From MAG-120531 sp029242825 (GTDB taxonomy: Bacteria > Bacteroidota > Bacteroidia > Flavobacteriales > Flavobacteriaceae): 31,951 nt of DNA. The notes beneath the pieces were generated by a model. That model saw only the letters and a program-made list of their open reading frames with translations, made no database searches and was not told the origin of the DNA. The position numbers were made by a program, and so were the translations under genes. The stretch lies in NCBI GenBank assembly GCA_029242825.1, contig JAQWTF010000140.1, positions 1-31,951 on the forward strand, read 5' to 3'. This document shows positions 16,894 to 25,912 of this stretch, piece after piece (position 1 is the stretch's first letter; each line of letters starts with the position of its first letter).

Positions 16894-17980
16894 ATTCATA
16901 TTGTCTGGAGGCGGAACAGGAGGTCATATTTATCCTGCTATTGCCATTGCTCAAGGCCTAGAAAAGGCTTATCCCAATGCGTCATTTTTGTTCGTAGGAG
17001 CTAAGGGAAAAATGGAAATGAAAAAAGTTCCAGAGGCCGGGTACGCTATTAAAGGGCTTTGGATTTCTGGACTGTCTAGAAAACTATCTGTCGCTCTGCT
17101 TGTTTTTCCTTTCAAATTGCTGTGGAGTCTATGGCAGTCTTTTTTTATTCTATTGCGCGTAAAGCCAGACCTGGTGATTGGTACTGGAGGCTATGCCTCT
17201 GCCCCTTTGCTTAAAATGGCTCAGTGGTTGGGATTCCCAACCCTCATTCAAGAGCAGAATTCTTACGCAGGAGTGACCAATAAATGGCTCTCCAAAAAAG
17301 CAAAGGCTATTTGTGTGGCTTATCCAAATATGGAAAAGTATTTTCCAGAAGCCCCCCTAGTATATTCAGGAAATCCAATACGAGCAGGTATTCAGTTTGA
17401 ATTACCTCCAAAAGAAAAGGGCTTCACGGAATTTAAACTTCAGTCTAATCTACCTGTCTTATTGGTGCTAGGAGGGAGTATGGGGGCAAAAAGAATCAAT
17501 GCATTTATAGCCAGCCAATTGTCTTATTTTGACAGTCAGGGAATTCAATTGTTGTGGCAATGTGGTGCGTTGTATTACGATGAATACAAGGGTTTCCAGT
17601 CGGATAAGGTGCAGCTATTTGATTTTATTTCAAATATGCCACTGGCTTACGCTGCTGCGGACTATGTAATTTCAAGGGCAGGTGCAGGAGCCGTATCTGA
17701 ATTAATGCTTGTGGGGAAACCAGCCCTATTAATACCATCGCCTAACGTGGCAGAAGACCACCAAACAAAAAATGCAGCAGCGGTTGTTGCTATGGGTGCG
17801 GGTGAAATGATTAGAGAGGCAGACTTAGAAAATAATTTTCAGGGGCTATTTGAGCGTGTTACCAAAGATTTGGCGCTTCAATCCTCTATGGGAGATGCCA
17901 TGCAAAAAATGGCTAAGCCCCATGCAACTGACACTATTGTAAAGACCATTAAAAAAATTATCGAAAAACATCCAAAATAA
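16880..17980 (+). CDS. murG: UDP-GlcNAc:lipid I GlcNAc transferase MurG
   Basis: MurG converts lipid I to lipid II on the cytoplasmic face of the inner membrane. The 366-residue GT28 protein has the N-terminal glycine loop GGGTGGH (10-16), the second motif with TGGYAS, the QEQNSYAG segment, a second glycine loop LGGSMGAKRIN, and the UDP-GlcNAc-binding segment SRAGAGAVSELMLVGKPALL. The start is GTG and lies inside the end of ftsW, so the two are coupled. A 130-bp gap, the largest within the operon, follows before murC. Confidence 0.96.
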   Translation: MSSYKFILSGGGTGGHIYPAIAIAQGLEKAYPNASFLFVGAKGKMEMKKVPEAGYAIKGLWISGLSRKLSVALLVFPFKLLWSLWQSFFILLRVKPDLVIGTGGYASAPLLKMAQWLGFPTLIQEQNSYAGVTNKWLSKKAKAICVAYPNMEKYFPEAPLVYSGNPIRAGIQFELPPKEKGFTEFKLQSNLPVLLVLGGSMGAKRINAFIASQLSYFDSQGIQLLWQCGALYYDEYKGFQSDKVQLFDFISNMPLAYAAADYVISRAGAGAVSELMLVGKPALLIPSPNVAEDHQTKNAAAVVAMGAGEMIREADLENNFQGLFERVTKDLALQSSMGDAMQKMAKPHATDTIVKTIKKIIEKHPK

Positions 17981-18089
17981 ATTAACAGGTATAAATATTA
18001 TTAAACAGCCATTCAAAGGCATGGACTTTAGTCGTAAAAGCGCCTTAAAAAATACTGTTTACGCATTTTAATACAACATTCACGGGATT

Positions 18090-18097
18090 GATTTTTG
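18090..18097 (+). promoter_or_regulatory. possible internal promoter ahead of murC
   Basis: The 130-bp stretch between murG and murC is the only sizeable gap within the dcw cluster. GATTTTTG, 13 bp before the murC ATG, matches TAnnTTTG at 7 of 8 positions. I see no TTG at the proper -33 distance. It could provide extra transcription of murC-ftsQ-ftsA-ftsZ, but the evidence is thin. Confidence 0.25.
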
Positions 18098-18110
18098 CAC
18101 AAGTATATCA

Positions 18111-19451
18111 ATGAATAATACTTTAGACACATACTTTTTTTTAGGAATAGGCGGCATAGGAATGTCGGCCTTGGCTAAGTATTACGCCTTAAAGGGTTTT
18201 TGTGTAGTGGGTTATGACCTTAGTGAGTCGGATATTACTACATCTTTAGAGTCATTAGGAATTAGGGTATTTTATGAAGACAACAGTGCGTTGTTGCCTA
18301 AAGAATTCAATAGTCCTTCTGTCACTAAAGTGATTTATACGCCTGCGGTTCCGCAAAGCAGCGATTGGTTTTCTTATTTTAAGTCCAATGGCTTTAAGAT
18401 GATTAAAAGGGCTGTTTTGTTGGGAGAATCTACTGAATTGAGCTTCTGTTACGCGGTAGCTGGCACCCATGGAAAAACAACTACTTCTGCCATGCTGGCT
18501 TATTTATTAGACGCCTCAGGGGTGAATATCACCGCTTTTTTGGGAGGCATAGCACATAATTTTGGTAGTAATTTATTGCTTAAAGACACGGAAATTACTG
18601 TGGTAGAGGCAGACGAATTTGATAGGTCGTTCTTGAATTTATCTCCTAATGTAGCTTGTATTACTTCTACAGATGCAGATCATTTAGATATCTACAAGTC
18701 TGCCAAAGCGCTCGAAGACAGCTTTTATTCCTTTGCGGGACTTGTGCCATTGAAGGAAAATTTGTTTGTTCATGAAGACCTGGCTATTCCGGGAATTAGC
18801 TATGGGGAACGCGAGAGCTCAGATTATTATATTTCGGATTTAAAAGTAGTCTCTGGGCAGACTTTGGCTAATATTCATACCCCTAGGGAAACTTTTAAAT
18901 CAGTATTGTTTCCTATGCCAGGCAAGCACAATGTGCTCAATGCGCTTGTGGCTTTTGCCATGGCTTATTCTCAGGGGGTCCCTGCTCATGATTTAATTAA
19001 TGCATTGTCCGGCTTTAAGGGAATTGCCAGACGTTTTTCTTATGAGATTAATACACCAGATAGGGTTTATGTAGACGACTATGCCCACCATCCAACGGCT
19101 ATAAATGCCATATATCAAACATTGAGGGCGCAGTATCCAAATAAAAAAATCACCGCCATTTTTCAACCGCATTTGTATTCGCGCACCCAAGATTTTGCCC
19201 ATGAATTTGCGGCCAGTTTGTCTCAGTTCGACAGCCTTTTTTTATTGGATATTTATCCAGCCAGGGAGCAAGCTATTGAAGGGGTAACCTCTGAGTGGTT
19301 ACTCGGTTTGATCAGCTCAAAGATAAAATCAAAATTGAGTGTGGCAGAGGTATTGAAAAACCTTGAAGAAAACCCTCCCGAGGTCTTAGTGAGTTTAGGT
19401 GCTGGGGACATAGGAAAACAAGTGGTTCATTTTAAAGAAGCTTTGTTATGA
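18111..19451 (+). CDS. murC: UDP-N-acetylmuramate:L-alanine ligase MurC
   Basis: MurC attaches L-alanine to UDP-MurNAc, the first step of stem-peptide synthesis. The 446-residue protein has the N-terminal nucleotide fold FLGIGGIGMSALA, the ATP-binding motif GTHGKTT at 118-124 (the His in this loop is typical of MurC), VEADEFDRSFL in the central domain, and VDDYAHHPTA leading into the C-terminal domain. The start is ATG, 130 bp after murG. The stop overlaps the ATG of ftsQ (ATGA). Confidence 0.96.
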   Translation: MNNTLDTYFFLGIGGIGMSALAKYYALKGFCVVGYDLSESDITTSLESLGIRVFYEDNSALLPKEFNSPSVTKVIYTPAVPQSSDWFSYFKSNGFKMIKRAVLLGESTELSFCYAVAGTHGKTTTSAMLAYLLDASGVNITAFLGGIAHNFGSNLLLKDTEITVVEADEFDRSFLNLSPNVACITSTDADHLDIYKSAKALEDSFYSFAGLVPLKENLFVHEDLAIPGISYGERESSDYYISDLKVVSGQTLANIHTPRETFKSVLFPMPGKHNVLNALVAFAMAYSQGVPAHDLINALSGFKGIARRFSYEINTPDRVYVDDYAHHPTAINAIYQTLRAQYPNKKITAIFQPHLYSRTQDFAHEFAASLSQFDSLFLLDIYPAREQAIEGVTSEWLLGLISSKIKSKLSVAEVLKNLEENPPEVLVSLGAGDIGKQVVHFKEALL

Positions 19452-20167
19452 AAAGAGTATGGAAAGTTATTCAAATGATCCTTATCTGCTTTATTTTGGT
19501 GGGCCTATACGCTTTCACCAATTACAGAAATGAGCGAAGAATAGTCACTGATATTGACTTAAAATTTATTGGAAATGACAATTTGTACAACACCTATGAG
19601 GCGGTTAATAAAATGTTAATAGTTAAACAGAAAGGGGCTTTTAAAGCCCCAAAAGATAAAGTAGCTTTGAGTACAATTGAGCGGTGGCTCAGTGAAGACC
19701 CTATGCTTCAGAATGCCACAGTTTATATGACTGTAGATGGGGCACTTAGGGCCTTACTTACACAGAGGACACCAGAAGCTAGGGTGGTAACGGATTCTGT
19801 TTATTACCTAGATACTCGCGGAATGGCAATGCCACTTTCTGAGTTTCATTCTGCCAGGGTGCCCATGATTAGTGGGAATATCTCTGCGCTAAGTCTATCT
19901 GATTGTCATAAAATAATTGAATTTGTGTCCCGAGATGTTTTCTTGAAAAAGAATATTGTGGGAATTAGGGTGATTAAAGATCAAGACTATGTGTTGCAAT
20001 GTAGGTTAGATCAATTTGAAGTTCGCCTTGGAGCAGCAACAGCACTTCAAGAAAAGACTTCTAACTTTAAAGCTTTTTACAATAAAGCCCTAAAAGACAA
20101 TAGTCTCCAAAGCTATTCTTTGGTAGATGTAAGGTTTAAAAATCAGGTGGTTGCCACCAAAAATTAA
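19448..20167 (+). CDS. ftsQ: cell division protein FtsQ/DivIB
   Basis: This 239-residue bitopic protein has a short basic cytoplasmic tail, one transmembrane helix (about 6-24), and a periplasmic part that would begin with a POTRA domain. FtsQ recruits FtsL and the late divisome proteins. Sequence conservation is low, as is normal for FtsQ in Bacteroidota; the call relies on topology, size and its place between murC and ftsA. The ATG overlaps the murC stop by 4 bp. Confidence 0.87.
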   Translation: MKRVWKVIQMILICFILVGLYAFTNYRNERRIVTDIDLKFIGNDNLYNTYEAVNKMLIVKQKGAFKAPKDKVALSTIERWLSEDPMLQNATVYMTVDGALRALLTQRTPEARVVTDSVYYLDTRGMAMPLSEFHSARVPMISGNISALSLSDCHKIIEFVSRDVFLKKNIVGIRVIKDQDYVLQCRLDQFEVRLGAATALQEKTSNFKAFYNKALKDNSLQSYSLVDVRFKNQVVATKN

Positions 20168-20180
20168 TAATAATACTCAG

Positions 20181-21506
20181 ATGAAAGAGACAAATTATTC
20201 TGTTGGCTTAGATATTGGAACTACTAAGATCGTAGCCATTATTGGGAAGGAGAACGAGTATGGTAAAATAGAAATTCTCGGTATTGGGAAATCTAAAAGT
20301 TTGGGGGTTCACAGAGGTGTAGTGAATAATATTACACAAACCATTGAGTCTATTCAACAAGCGGTTCAACAAGCAGAAACAGATTCTGGCTTGAAAATAG
20401 ATACGGTATCTGTGGGAATAGCCGGACAGCATATTCGTTCGCTACAACACTCAGATTATATTACGCGTGCCAATTCAGAAGAAGTGATTGGTTATGAAGA
20501 TGTAGACAACCTTTGCAACCAGGTGTATAAATTAGTGATGCTTCCAGGAGAGGAAATTATTCATGTACTACCCCAGGAGTTTAAGGTAGACGGTCAGGCA
20601 GAAATAAAAGAGCCCATGGGTATGTATGGTGGGCGTCTAGAAGCTAATTTCCATGTGGTTGTAGGACAGGTGTCTTCTATAAAAAATATTGTTCGCTGCA
20701 TTAAGAGTGCTGGTCTAAATCTGGGAGAAATATCCCTTGAGCCTCTAGCGTCTGCCAATGCAGTCTTGAGTCAGGAAGAAAAAGAAGCTGGTGTGGCGCT
20801 CATAGATATAGGAGGGGGTACTACGGATCTAGCTATTTTTAAAGATGGTATTATACGCCATACTGCCGTGATCCCATTTGGGGGTAACGTCATTACAGAA
20901 GATATTAAAGAGGGCTGCTCCATTATTGAAAAGCAGGCAGAGCTCTTAAAAATAAAGTTTGGGTCTGCTTGGCCAGGAGAGAACAAAGACAATGAAATTG
21001 TCTCTATTCCAGGATTGAGAGGAAGAGATCCAAAAGAGATTACCTTAAAGAATCTCTCTAAAATTATTCACGCAAGAGTCGTAGAAATTATAGAGCAGGT
21101 CTATGTAGAAATTAAAAATTACGGCCATGAGGAGCAAAAGAAAAAACTCATTGGTGGTATAGTGCTTACAGGAGGGGGAAGTCAGTTAAAGCACCTGAAG
21201 CAACTGGTAGAATACATTACCGGGATGGACACCCGAATTGGGTATCCCAACGAGCACCTTGCAGGAGATTCTGAAGAAGAAATTGCTTCGCCATTATACG
21301 CTACAGGGGTAGGATTATTAATGAGTGCGGTGGCTTCAGATGCGAAGCACAAACCGCTAACAGAGTCCGCAACGGAAGAAGTTCAAGAAGAGGTTTCTGA
21401 AGCAGCATCGGCTGAGAAGGCGCCAGAGGCGGCCAAAGCCCCAAGAAAAAACATCTTTGACAAATGGTCAGAGAAATTGAAAGATTTTTTAGACAACGCA
21501 GAATAA
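20181..21506 (+). CDS. ftsA: cell division protein FtsA
   Basis: FtsA is an actin-like ATPase that anchors FtsZ filaments to the membrane. The 441-residue protein has the phosphate-1 motif VGLDIGTTKIVAIIG at the N-terminus, the phosphate-2 motif IDIGGGTTDLAIF, and the adenosine motif GGIVLTGGGSQL. The C-terminus has a variable Ala/Glu-rich stretch and then an amphipathic helix (IFDKWSEKLKDFLDN), the expected membrane-targeting sequence. I chose the ATG at 20181; a TTG 30 bp upstream within ftsQ is in frame, but the ATG gives the usual family start. ftsZ follows 27 bp after. Confidence 0.96.
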   Translation: MKETNYSVGLDIGTTKIVAIIGKENEYGKIEILGIGKSKSLGVHRGVVNNITQTIESIQQAVQQAETDSGLKIDTVSVGIAGQHIRSLQHSDYITRANSEEVIGYEDVDNLCNQVYKLVMLPGEEIIHVLPQEFKVDGQAEIKEPMGMYGGRLEANFHVVVGQVSSIKNIVRCIKSAGLNLGEISLEPLASANAVLSQEEKEAGVALIDIGGGTTDLAIFKDGIIRHTAVIPFGGNVITEDIKEGCSIIEKQAELLKIKFGSAWPGENKDNEIVSIPGLRGRDPKEITLKNLSKIIHARVVEIIEQVYVEIKNYGHEEQKKKLIGGIVLTGGGSQLKHLKQLVEYITGMDTRIGYPNEHLAGDSEEEIASPLYATGVGLLMSAVASDAKHKPLTESATEEVQEEVSEAASAEKAPEAAKAPRKNIFDKWSEKLKDFLDNAE

Positions 21507-21533
21507 AATACCAAAATATAAGAACCCAAATTT

Positions 21534-23624
21534 ATGAGTGATCACAGCGAATTTGACAGTATTGCATTTGACCTTCCAAAAAACCAAAGCAACGTAATTA
21601 AAGTCATTGGCGTTGGCGGCGGGGGTAGTAATGCAATTAACCACATGTTCCAGTCCGGTATTAACGGGGTTGATTTTGTGGTGTGTAACACAGACGCACA
21701 GGCATTACAAAACTCTCCAGTACCCAATAAAATTCAATTAGGACTTTCGCTTACAGAGGGTCTTGGTGCTGGTGCTAACCCAGAGGTGGGAGAGCAGTCT
21801 GCTTTGGAGAGTATGACAGACATTAAAGCTATGTTAGACACCACTACTAAAATGGTGTTTATTACCGCCGGAATGGGTGGTGGCACAGGGACTGGTGCAG
21901 CTCCAATGATTGCCAAACAAGCCAAAGAATTAGATATTTTAACTGTGGGTATTGTGACCATTCCTTTTCAGTTTGAGGGGAAAATGCGTTCTGAACAAGC
22001 CCAAAAAGGGATTGAAAATCTGCGATCCCAAGTAGATTCGTTAATTATCATTAACAACAATAAACTCAGAGAGGTTTATGGGAATCTAGGATTTAAAGCT
22101 GGTTTTTCAAAAGCAGACGAGGTATTGGCCACTGCAGCAAAAGGAATTGCTGAGGTAATTACCCACCACTACACTCAGAATATTGACCTTAGAGATGCCA
22201 AAACCGTATTGGCCAATTCTGGTACAGCGATCATGGGATCTTCTCAAGCCTCTGGATCTGGTAGGGCACATGAAGCCATTTCTAAGGCCTTAGATTCTCC
22301 GCTATTAAACGACAATAAAATTACGGGGGCTAAAAATGTGTTGTTGCTCATTGTATCTGGAAGTCAGGAGATTACCATAGATGAAATAGGGGAGATTAAT
22401 GAATACATTCAGTCAGAGGCTGGTAACGGCGCTAATATTATCATGGGTGTTGGAGAAGACAACAACCTAGGAGAAGCTATTTCTGTTACGGTAATTGCCA
22501 CTGGATTTGATCAGGAGCAACAAAATAATATTGTCAATACAGAATCGAAAAAAATCATTCACACCTTAGAAGAAGAGCAGCGTGCGGCCATAAATCTCAC
22601 GCCTGAAAAACCTTCTTTTCAATCCTTAGATCCTTTGGAAGAATCTCAGCCCAAAGCAAGTGATCAAGTGGTGGTTCACACCCTTGATATGGAGGAAGTT
22701 GAACATAGTGCCCCTGTAAAAGAGGCGGATCCTTTGGTGCCTACTACCCAAGCGATTTTAGATTTGGAGGTAACTTATACTCTGGTAGAAGCGTCTAAAG
22801 AGCCATTACATTCTTTAACGCAAAAGCAGGATTCATTCTTGCCTTTAGTGGGAGATTTCGAGGTAGTAGACGCAGAAGATCTCTCTGCTGCATTGGCAGA
22901 AGAAACGTTTGAAGACCATACTGAAAATGAGACGATGGATTTTACAAATACCCTTTTTGATTTGCCTATAGACCATGCAAACCAACAGGAGTCTTTAGTA
23001 GAAGAAGCCTCGTTTTCCTCCAATACACCAGAAGAAACTATGGAAGAATCTTACTCAGAGCAACCCATCGCAAAGAAAGAAGTGACCTCTGAGGAAGAAG
23101 CACCCACTATTACATTTAGTTTGGGAGACGACATTAGGGATATGGAAGTTAAAGACCCTGTAGAGGTAATCCCTGTGTTAGAATACAATGCTGCTGGAGA
23201 AAAAAGATACAGCTTAGATGATTATATGGAGCTGGAGGCACATTTAGGAACGGCTAAAGAAGCGACTCCTGAAATACAAGAGCGCCCAGAAGAAGAAATA
23301 GTTTTTGAAAAGAAAATTGTTGAATCTCCAAAGGCAACGCCTCAAGAGGAAGCACTGGATCCCATAGAAGCGCCCATTGAAGCCCTACTTAAAGAGCGTG
23401 CAGACGAGCGAAGAAGAAAGCTAAGAGATTTCAATTATAAATTCAACAACAGTATTAATAAGATCGAAGAGATAGAAAAAGAACCCGCCTATAAAAGGCA
23501 AGGTATTTCTTTGTCCGAAGGCCCCTCGGAGGGTAAGATTTCAAGAACTACATTGAGCACAGATTCTAATGAAGATGCTCAATTGCGAAGTAATAATTCG
23601 TTCTTACACGATAATGTAGATTAA
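21534..23624 (+). CDS. ftsZ: cell division GTPase FtsZ with long acidic linker
   Basis: FtsZ polymerises into the Z ring that organises division. Residues about 17-325 form the conserved tubulin-like core with the GTP-binding signature GGGTGTG (115-121). The protein is 696 residues, far longer than the roughly 380 of E. coli FtsZ, because of a C-terminal extension of about 370 residues. This linker is rich in Glu, Asp, Pro, Ser and Thr and looks disordered. The final segment RSNNSFLHDNVD is probably the conserved peptide that binds FtsA. Such long FtsZ proteins are known in Flavobacteriia. It is the last gene of the dcw cluster and is followed by a strong terminator. Confidence 0.96.
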   Translation: MSDHSEFDSIAFDLPKNQSNVIKVIGVGGGGSNAINHMFQSGINGVDFVVCNTDAQALQNSPVPNKIQLGLSLTEGLGAGANPEVGEQSALESMTDIKAMLDTTTKMVFITAGMGGGTGTGAAPMIAKQAKELDILTVGIVTIPFQFEGKMRSEQAQKGIENLRSQVDSLIIINNNKLREVYGNLGFKAGFSKADEVLATAAKGIAEVITHHYTQNIDLRDAKTVLANSGTAIMGSSQASGSGRAHEAISKALDSPLLNDNKITGAKNVLLLIVSGSQEITIDEIGEINEYIQSEAGNGANIIMGVGEDNNLGEAISVTVIATGFDQEQQNNIVNTESKKIIHTLEEEQRAAINLTPEKPSFQSLDPLEESQPKASDQVVVHTLDMEEVEHSAPVKEADPLVPTTQAILDLEVTYTLVEASKEPLHSLTQKQDSFLPLVGDFEVVDAEDLSAALAEETFEDHTENETMDFTNTLFDLPIDHANQQESLVEEASFSSNTPEETMEESYSEQPIAKKEVTSEEEAPTITFSLGDDIRDMEVKDPVEVIPVLEYNAAGEKRYSLDDYMELEAHLGTAKEATPEIQERPEEEIVFEKKIVESPKATPQEEALDPIEAPIEALLKERADERRRKLRDFNYKFNNSINKIEEIEKEPAYKRQGISLSEGPSEGKISRTTLSTDSNEDAQLRSNNSFLHDNVD

Positions 23625-23648
23625 TACCAATTCACTTACACCCAATAG

Positions 23649-23684
23649 ACCCGAGGCACTGTTCTCGGGTTTATTATTTATATT
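23649..23684 (+). terminator. intrinsic terminator after ftsZ
   Basis: ACCCGAG (23649-23655) pairs with CTCGGGT (23664-23670) across an 8-nt loop, giving a 7-bp GC-rich stem. A T-rich tail (TTATTATTTATATT) follows directly. It starts 24 bp after the ftsZ stop and marks the end of the dcw operon. Confidence 0.82.
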
Positions 23685-23708
23685 AGCACTACTAAAAAAT
23701 TAGACAAG

Positions 23709-24158
23709 ATGAGCTTACAAGACGCAGTAATGACAAAAATGAAAGAAGCTATGCGCGCCAAAGATACGGTGGCATTGTCTTCTTTAAGAGCTATAAAATC
23801 TGCCCTATTATTGGCCCAAACAGATGGGTCAGGCGCCACCATGAGTGAGGCAGACGAAATTAAAATTGTTCAAAAATTAGTAAAACAGCGTCAAGATTCA
23901 GCAGCCATTTACAAAGAGCAGGGAAGAGAAGATTTGGCCCAACCAGAATTAGATGAGGCAGCGGTATTGGCCCAGTTTTTACCCGCCCAATTGTCAGAAG
24001 AAGAAGTTAAAGCAGTTGTTGCGGAAATCATTGCTGCAACAGGCGCAACTGGCATGCAAGATATGGGTAAGGTAATGGGTCAGGCCAGCGCAAAACTGGC
24101 TGGAAAAGCAGATGGTAAAACCATCTCAACAGTGGTGAAGGCACTTTTAAATGCCTAA
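23709..24158 (+). CDS. GatB/YqeY domain-containing protein
   Basis: This 149-residue soluble protein is a stand-alone YqeY domain, related to the C-terminal tRNA-binding part of amidotransferase subunit GatB. Typical blocks are LSSLRAIKSALL, the charged helix with KLVKQRQDSAAIYKEQGRE, the segment AAVLAQFLPAQLSEEE, and the closing DGKTISTVVKALL. The function of stand-alone YqeY proteins is not settled; a link to tRNA or translation is inferred from the GatB similarity. YqeY genes often follow ftsZ in Flavobacteriia. It starts 38 bp after the terminator and overlaps the next gene by 8 bp. Confidence 0.92.
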   Translation: MSLQDAVMTKMKEAMRAKDTVALSSLRAIKSALLLAQTDGSGATMSEADEIKIVQKLVKQRQDSAAIYKEQGREDLAQPELDEAAVLAQFLPAQLSEEEVKAVVAEIIAATGATGMQDMGKVMGQASAKLAGKADGKTISTVVKALLNA

Positions 24159-24843
24159 TTACACTATGGCTAATACACTCGCTCGCGTGGCACTAATAGG
24201 GGGCTTATTTTTTATGAGTAGTACCTCTGTGGTTTCAGGACAAGAGACCTACACTTGGAATGCTGTTTTTGCAGATTATCAGCTAGATTCTGTTCAAGGC
24301 ATTCGATTAGAAACCCACTACAGAACAAAAGATTTTTGGGGAGGTCAGCAGCAGTTTATTTTACGTCCCTCTTATCTTAGAAAGTTAAATTCACAAATCA
24401 CCTTGTCTGGAGGCTATTCCTTTTTAAATACCGAAAAGCAAGCGGTCTTTTTGGAAGAGCACAATGTCTGGCAGCAGATTTTTTATACTATCCCTTTAGA
24501 AAAGAGCACTTTTTTTGGATGGCTAAGGGTAGAAGAGAGGTGGGTAGAGAACACCGCTTCTGAATTTGATTTTGGTGGCAGGTTTCGTATTAGATTTGGA
24601 TGGAGAAAACCTATTTTAGGTTTGGGAAAAAATTTCGAATTCATGGCTTTTAACGAGGTTTTTATGTTTACAAAAAACTTATTCCCCCACACTTTTAACC
24701 AGAACTGGACCTTTCTAGGTTTTAGGGCCGTATTGTCTCCAAAAGCCACTTTAGTGAGTGGTTACCAGCGCATCCATCAAGACAAACAAGGGGCTATTTT
24801 AGAAAAAAATCTTTGGTCTTCTATTCTCTTTATTCGCTTGTAA
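24151..24843 (+). CDS. DUF2490-like outer-membrane or periplasmic protein
   Basis: The 230-residue protein starts with a probable signal peptide (hydrophobic residues about 11-28, then VVSGQET). The rest is rich in aromatic residues and alternating polar/hydrophobic strands, for example RVEERWVE, GGRFRIRFGW, and a closing strand ending in IRL. This fits the DUF2490 family, thought to form small outer-membrane beta structures; no function is known. The ATG at 24151 overlaps the YqeY-like gene; the ATG at 24166 would shorten the N-terminus by five residues and is equally possible. Confidence 0.75.
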   Translation: MPNYTMANTLARVALIGGLFFMSSTSVVSGQETYTWNAVFADYQLDSVQGIRLETHYRTKDFWGGQQQFILRPSYLRKLNSQITLSGGYSFLNTEKQAVFLEEHNVWQQIFYTIPLEKSTFFGWLRVEERWVENTASEFDFGGRFRIRFGWRKPILGLGKNFEFMAFNEVFMFTKNLFPHTFNQNWTFLGFRAVLSPKATLVSGYQRIHQDKQGAILEKNLWSSILFIRL

Positions 24844-24862
24844 AAAATTCCTAATTTTAAGC

Positions 24863-25891
24863 ATGCAACAGCAGATTAAAAAATTAGCCCAAAGCCTGTT
24901 GGTCATACTATTGGCATATGTAGGTGTTGTAGTCCTTGTTTTTATAGGGTTATTTAATGCCGCACAGCCTGAAAAATATGTCCCTATACCGGTTGCTGAG
25001 TACCAGACGGATCTAGAAGCAGCTGTTTATGCTACCCAAGATCCATCACTACAGTTGGGATACGAAGTCTTAGTAAACACCTCCAAAGTAATAGGGCCAC
25101 TGGTGGCCGATACCGCTAAGCGCACCACTGGAAACAATCTAGAGTGTATTTCTTGTCACCTCAATGAAGGCACCAAAGCCTTCGGAATTCCCTTAAATAC
25201 TGTGCTAGATCGTTTCCCACAATTCAGGGGAAGAGAAAATAAAATAGGCACCATAGAAGACCGAATTAATGGCTGCCTGACTAGAAGTATGAATGGTAAG
25301 CCTTTGAATCCCAACGCTCAAGAGATGAAAGCCTTAGTAGCTTTTCTAGGCTGGCTAAACAAGGAAACAACCAGGGAAGAGGGCAATAATTTGTATGCCA
25401 CAGCAATGGAAAAAGGCTTAAAGCCTATGGAATGGCCCAACCGCCCTGCAGATTTAAGCCATGGCGTACAGGTTTTTGAGCAGCAGTGTGTGTTATGTCA
25501 TAGCAAGAATGGACAGGGTGCTAAAGCTACCGAGGGGCAATATTTGTATCCGCCTTTATGGGGCGCAGACAGTTATAATAATGGCGCTGGAATGACCCGA
25601 TTGCTCACTGCAGCTTCTTTCATTAAATACAATATGCCTTTTGGGGTGAGTCACCAAAACCCTTTACTCACAGATGAAGAGGCCTATGATGTAGCGGCTT
25701 ATATGAACCAGCAGCAAAGACCTGAAAAAGCCGCTTTATCAGCAGATTTTCCAGACCGGACTAAAAAGCCTATGTCTACGCCTTATGGTCCTTATGCAGA
25801 TCCATTTCCAATTGAACAGCATCAGCTAGGACCCTACGGACCCATTGCTGATTATTATAAAAAAGAGTACGGTATTGTGAAGGTAAAGTAG
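24863..25891 (+). CDS. dihaem cytochrome c, thiosulfate dehydrogenase (TsdA)-like
   Basis: This 342-residue protein has an N-terminal membrane anchor or signal (about 10-32) and two covalent haem c sites: CISCH at 95-99 and CVLCH at 209-213. The segments DRINGC..RSMNGKPL, YPPLWG, GAGM, and NMPFG followed by AYDVAAYMN match the TsdA group (COG3258), which interconverts thiosulfate and tetrathionate in the periplasm. C138, 39 residues after the first haem His, sits where TsdA has its unusual axial Cys ligand; M258 is a candidate distal ligand for haem 2. Substrate cannot be confirmed from sequence. It follows the DUF2490-like gene by 19 bp. No other sulfur-oxidation gene is in view. Confidence 0.78.
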   Translation: MQQQIKKLAQSLLVILLAYVGVVVLVFIGLFNAAQPEKYVPIPVAEYQTDLEAAVYATQDPSLQLGYEVLVNTSKVIGPLVADTAKRTTGNNLECISCHLNEGTKAFGIPLNTVLDRFPQFRGRENKIGTIEDRINGCLTRSMNGKPLNPNAQEMKALVAFLGWLNKETTREEGNNLYATAMEKGLKPMEWPNRPADLSHGVQVFEQQCVLCHSKNGQGAKATEGQYLYPPLWGADSYNNGAGMTRLLTAASFIKYNMPFGVSHQNPLLTDEEAYDVAAYMNQQQRPEKAALSADFPDRTKKPMSTPYGPYADPFPIEQHQLGPYGPIADYYKKEYGIVKVK

Positions 25892-25912
25892 TAAAAAGCA
25901 TTTAACTTTACC
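25882..25912 (+). terminator. hairpin over the stop of the cytochrome gene
   Basis: GGTAAAGT (25882-25889) is the exact reverse complement of ACTTTACC (25905-25912), and within the loop TAAA (25892-25895) can pair with TTTA (25901-25904) after a 2-nt bulge. It overlaps the stop codon. No T-tract follows, so it may stabilise the 3' end instead of acting as a classical terminator. Confidence 0.35.
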
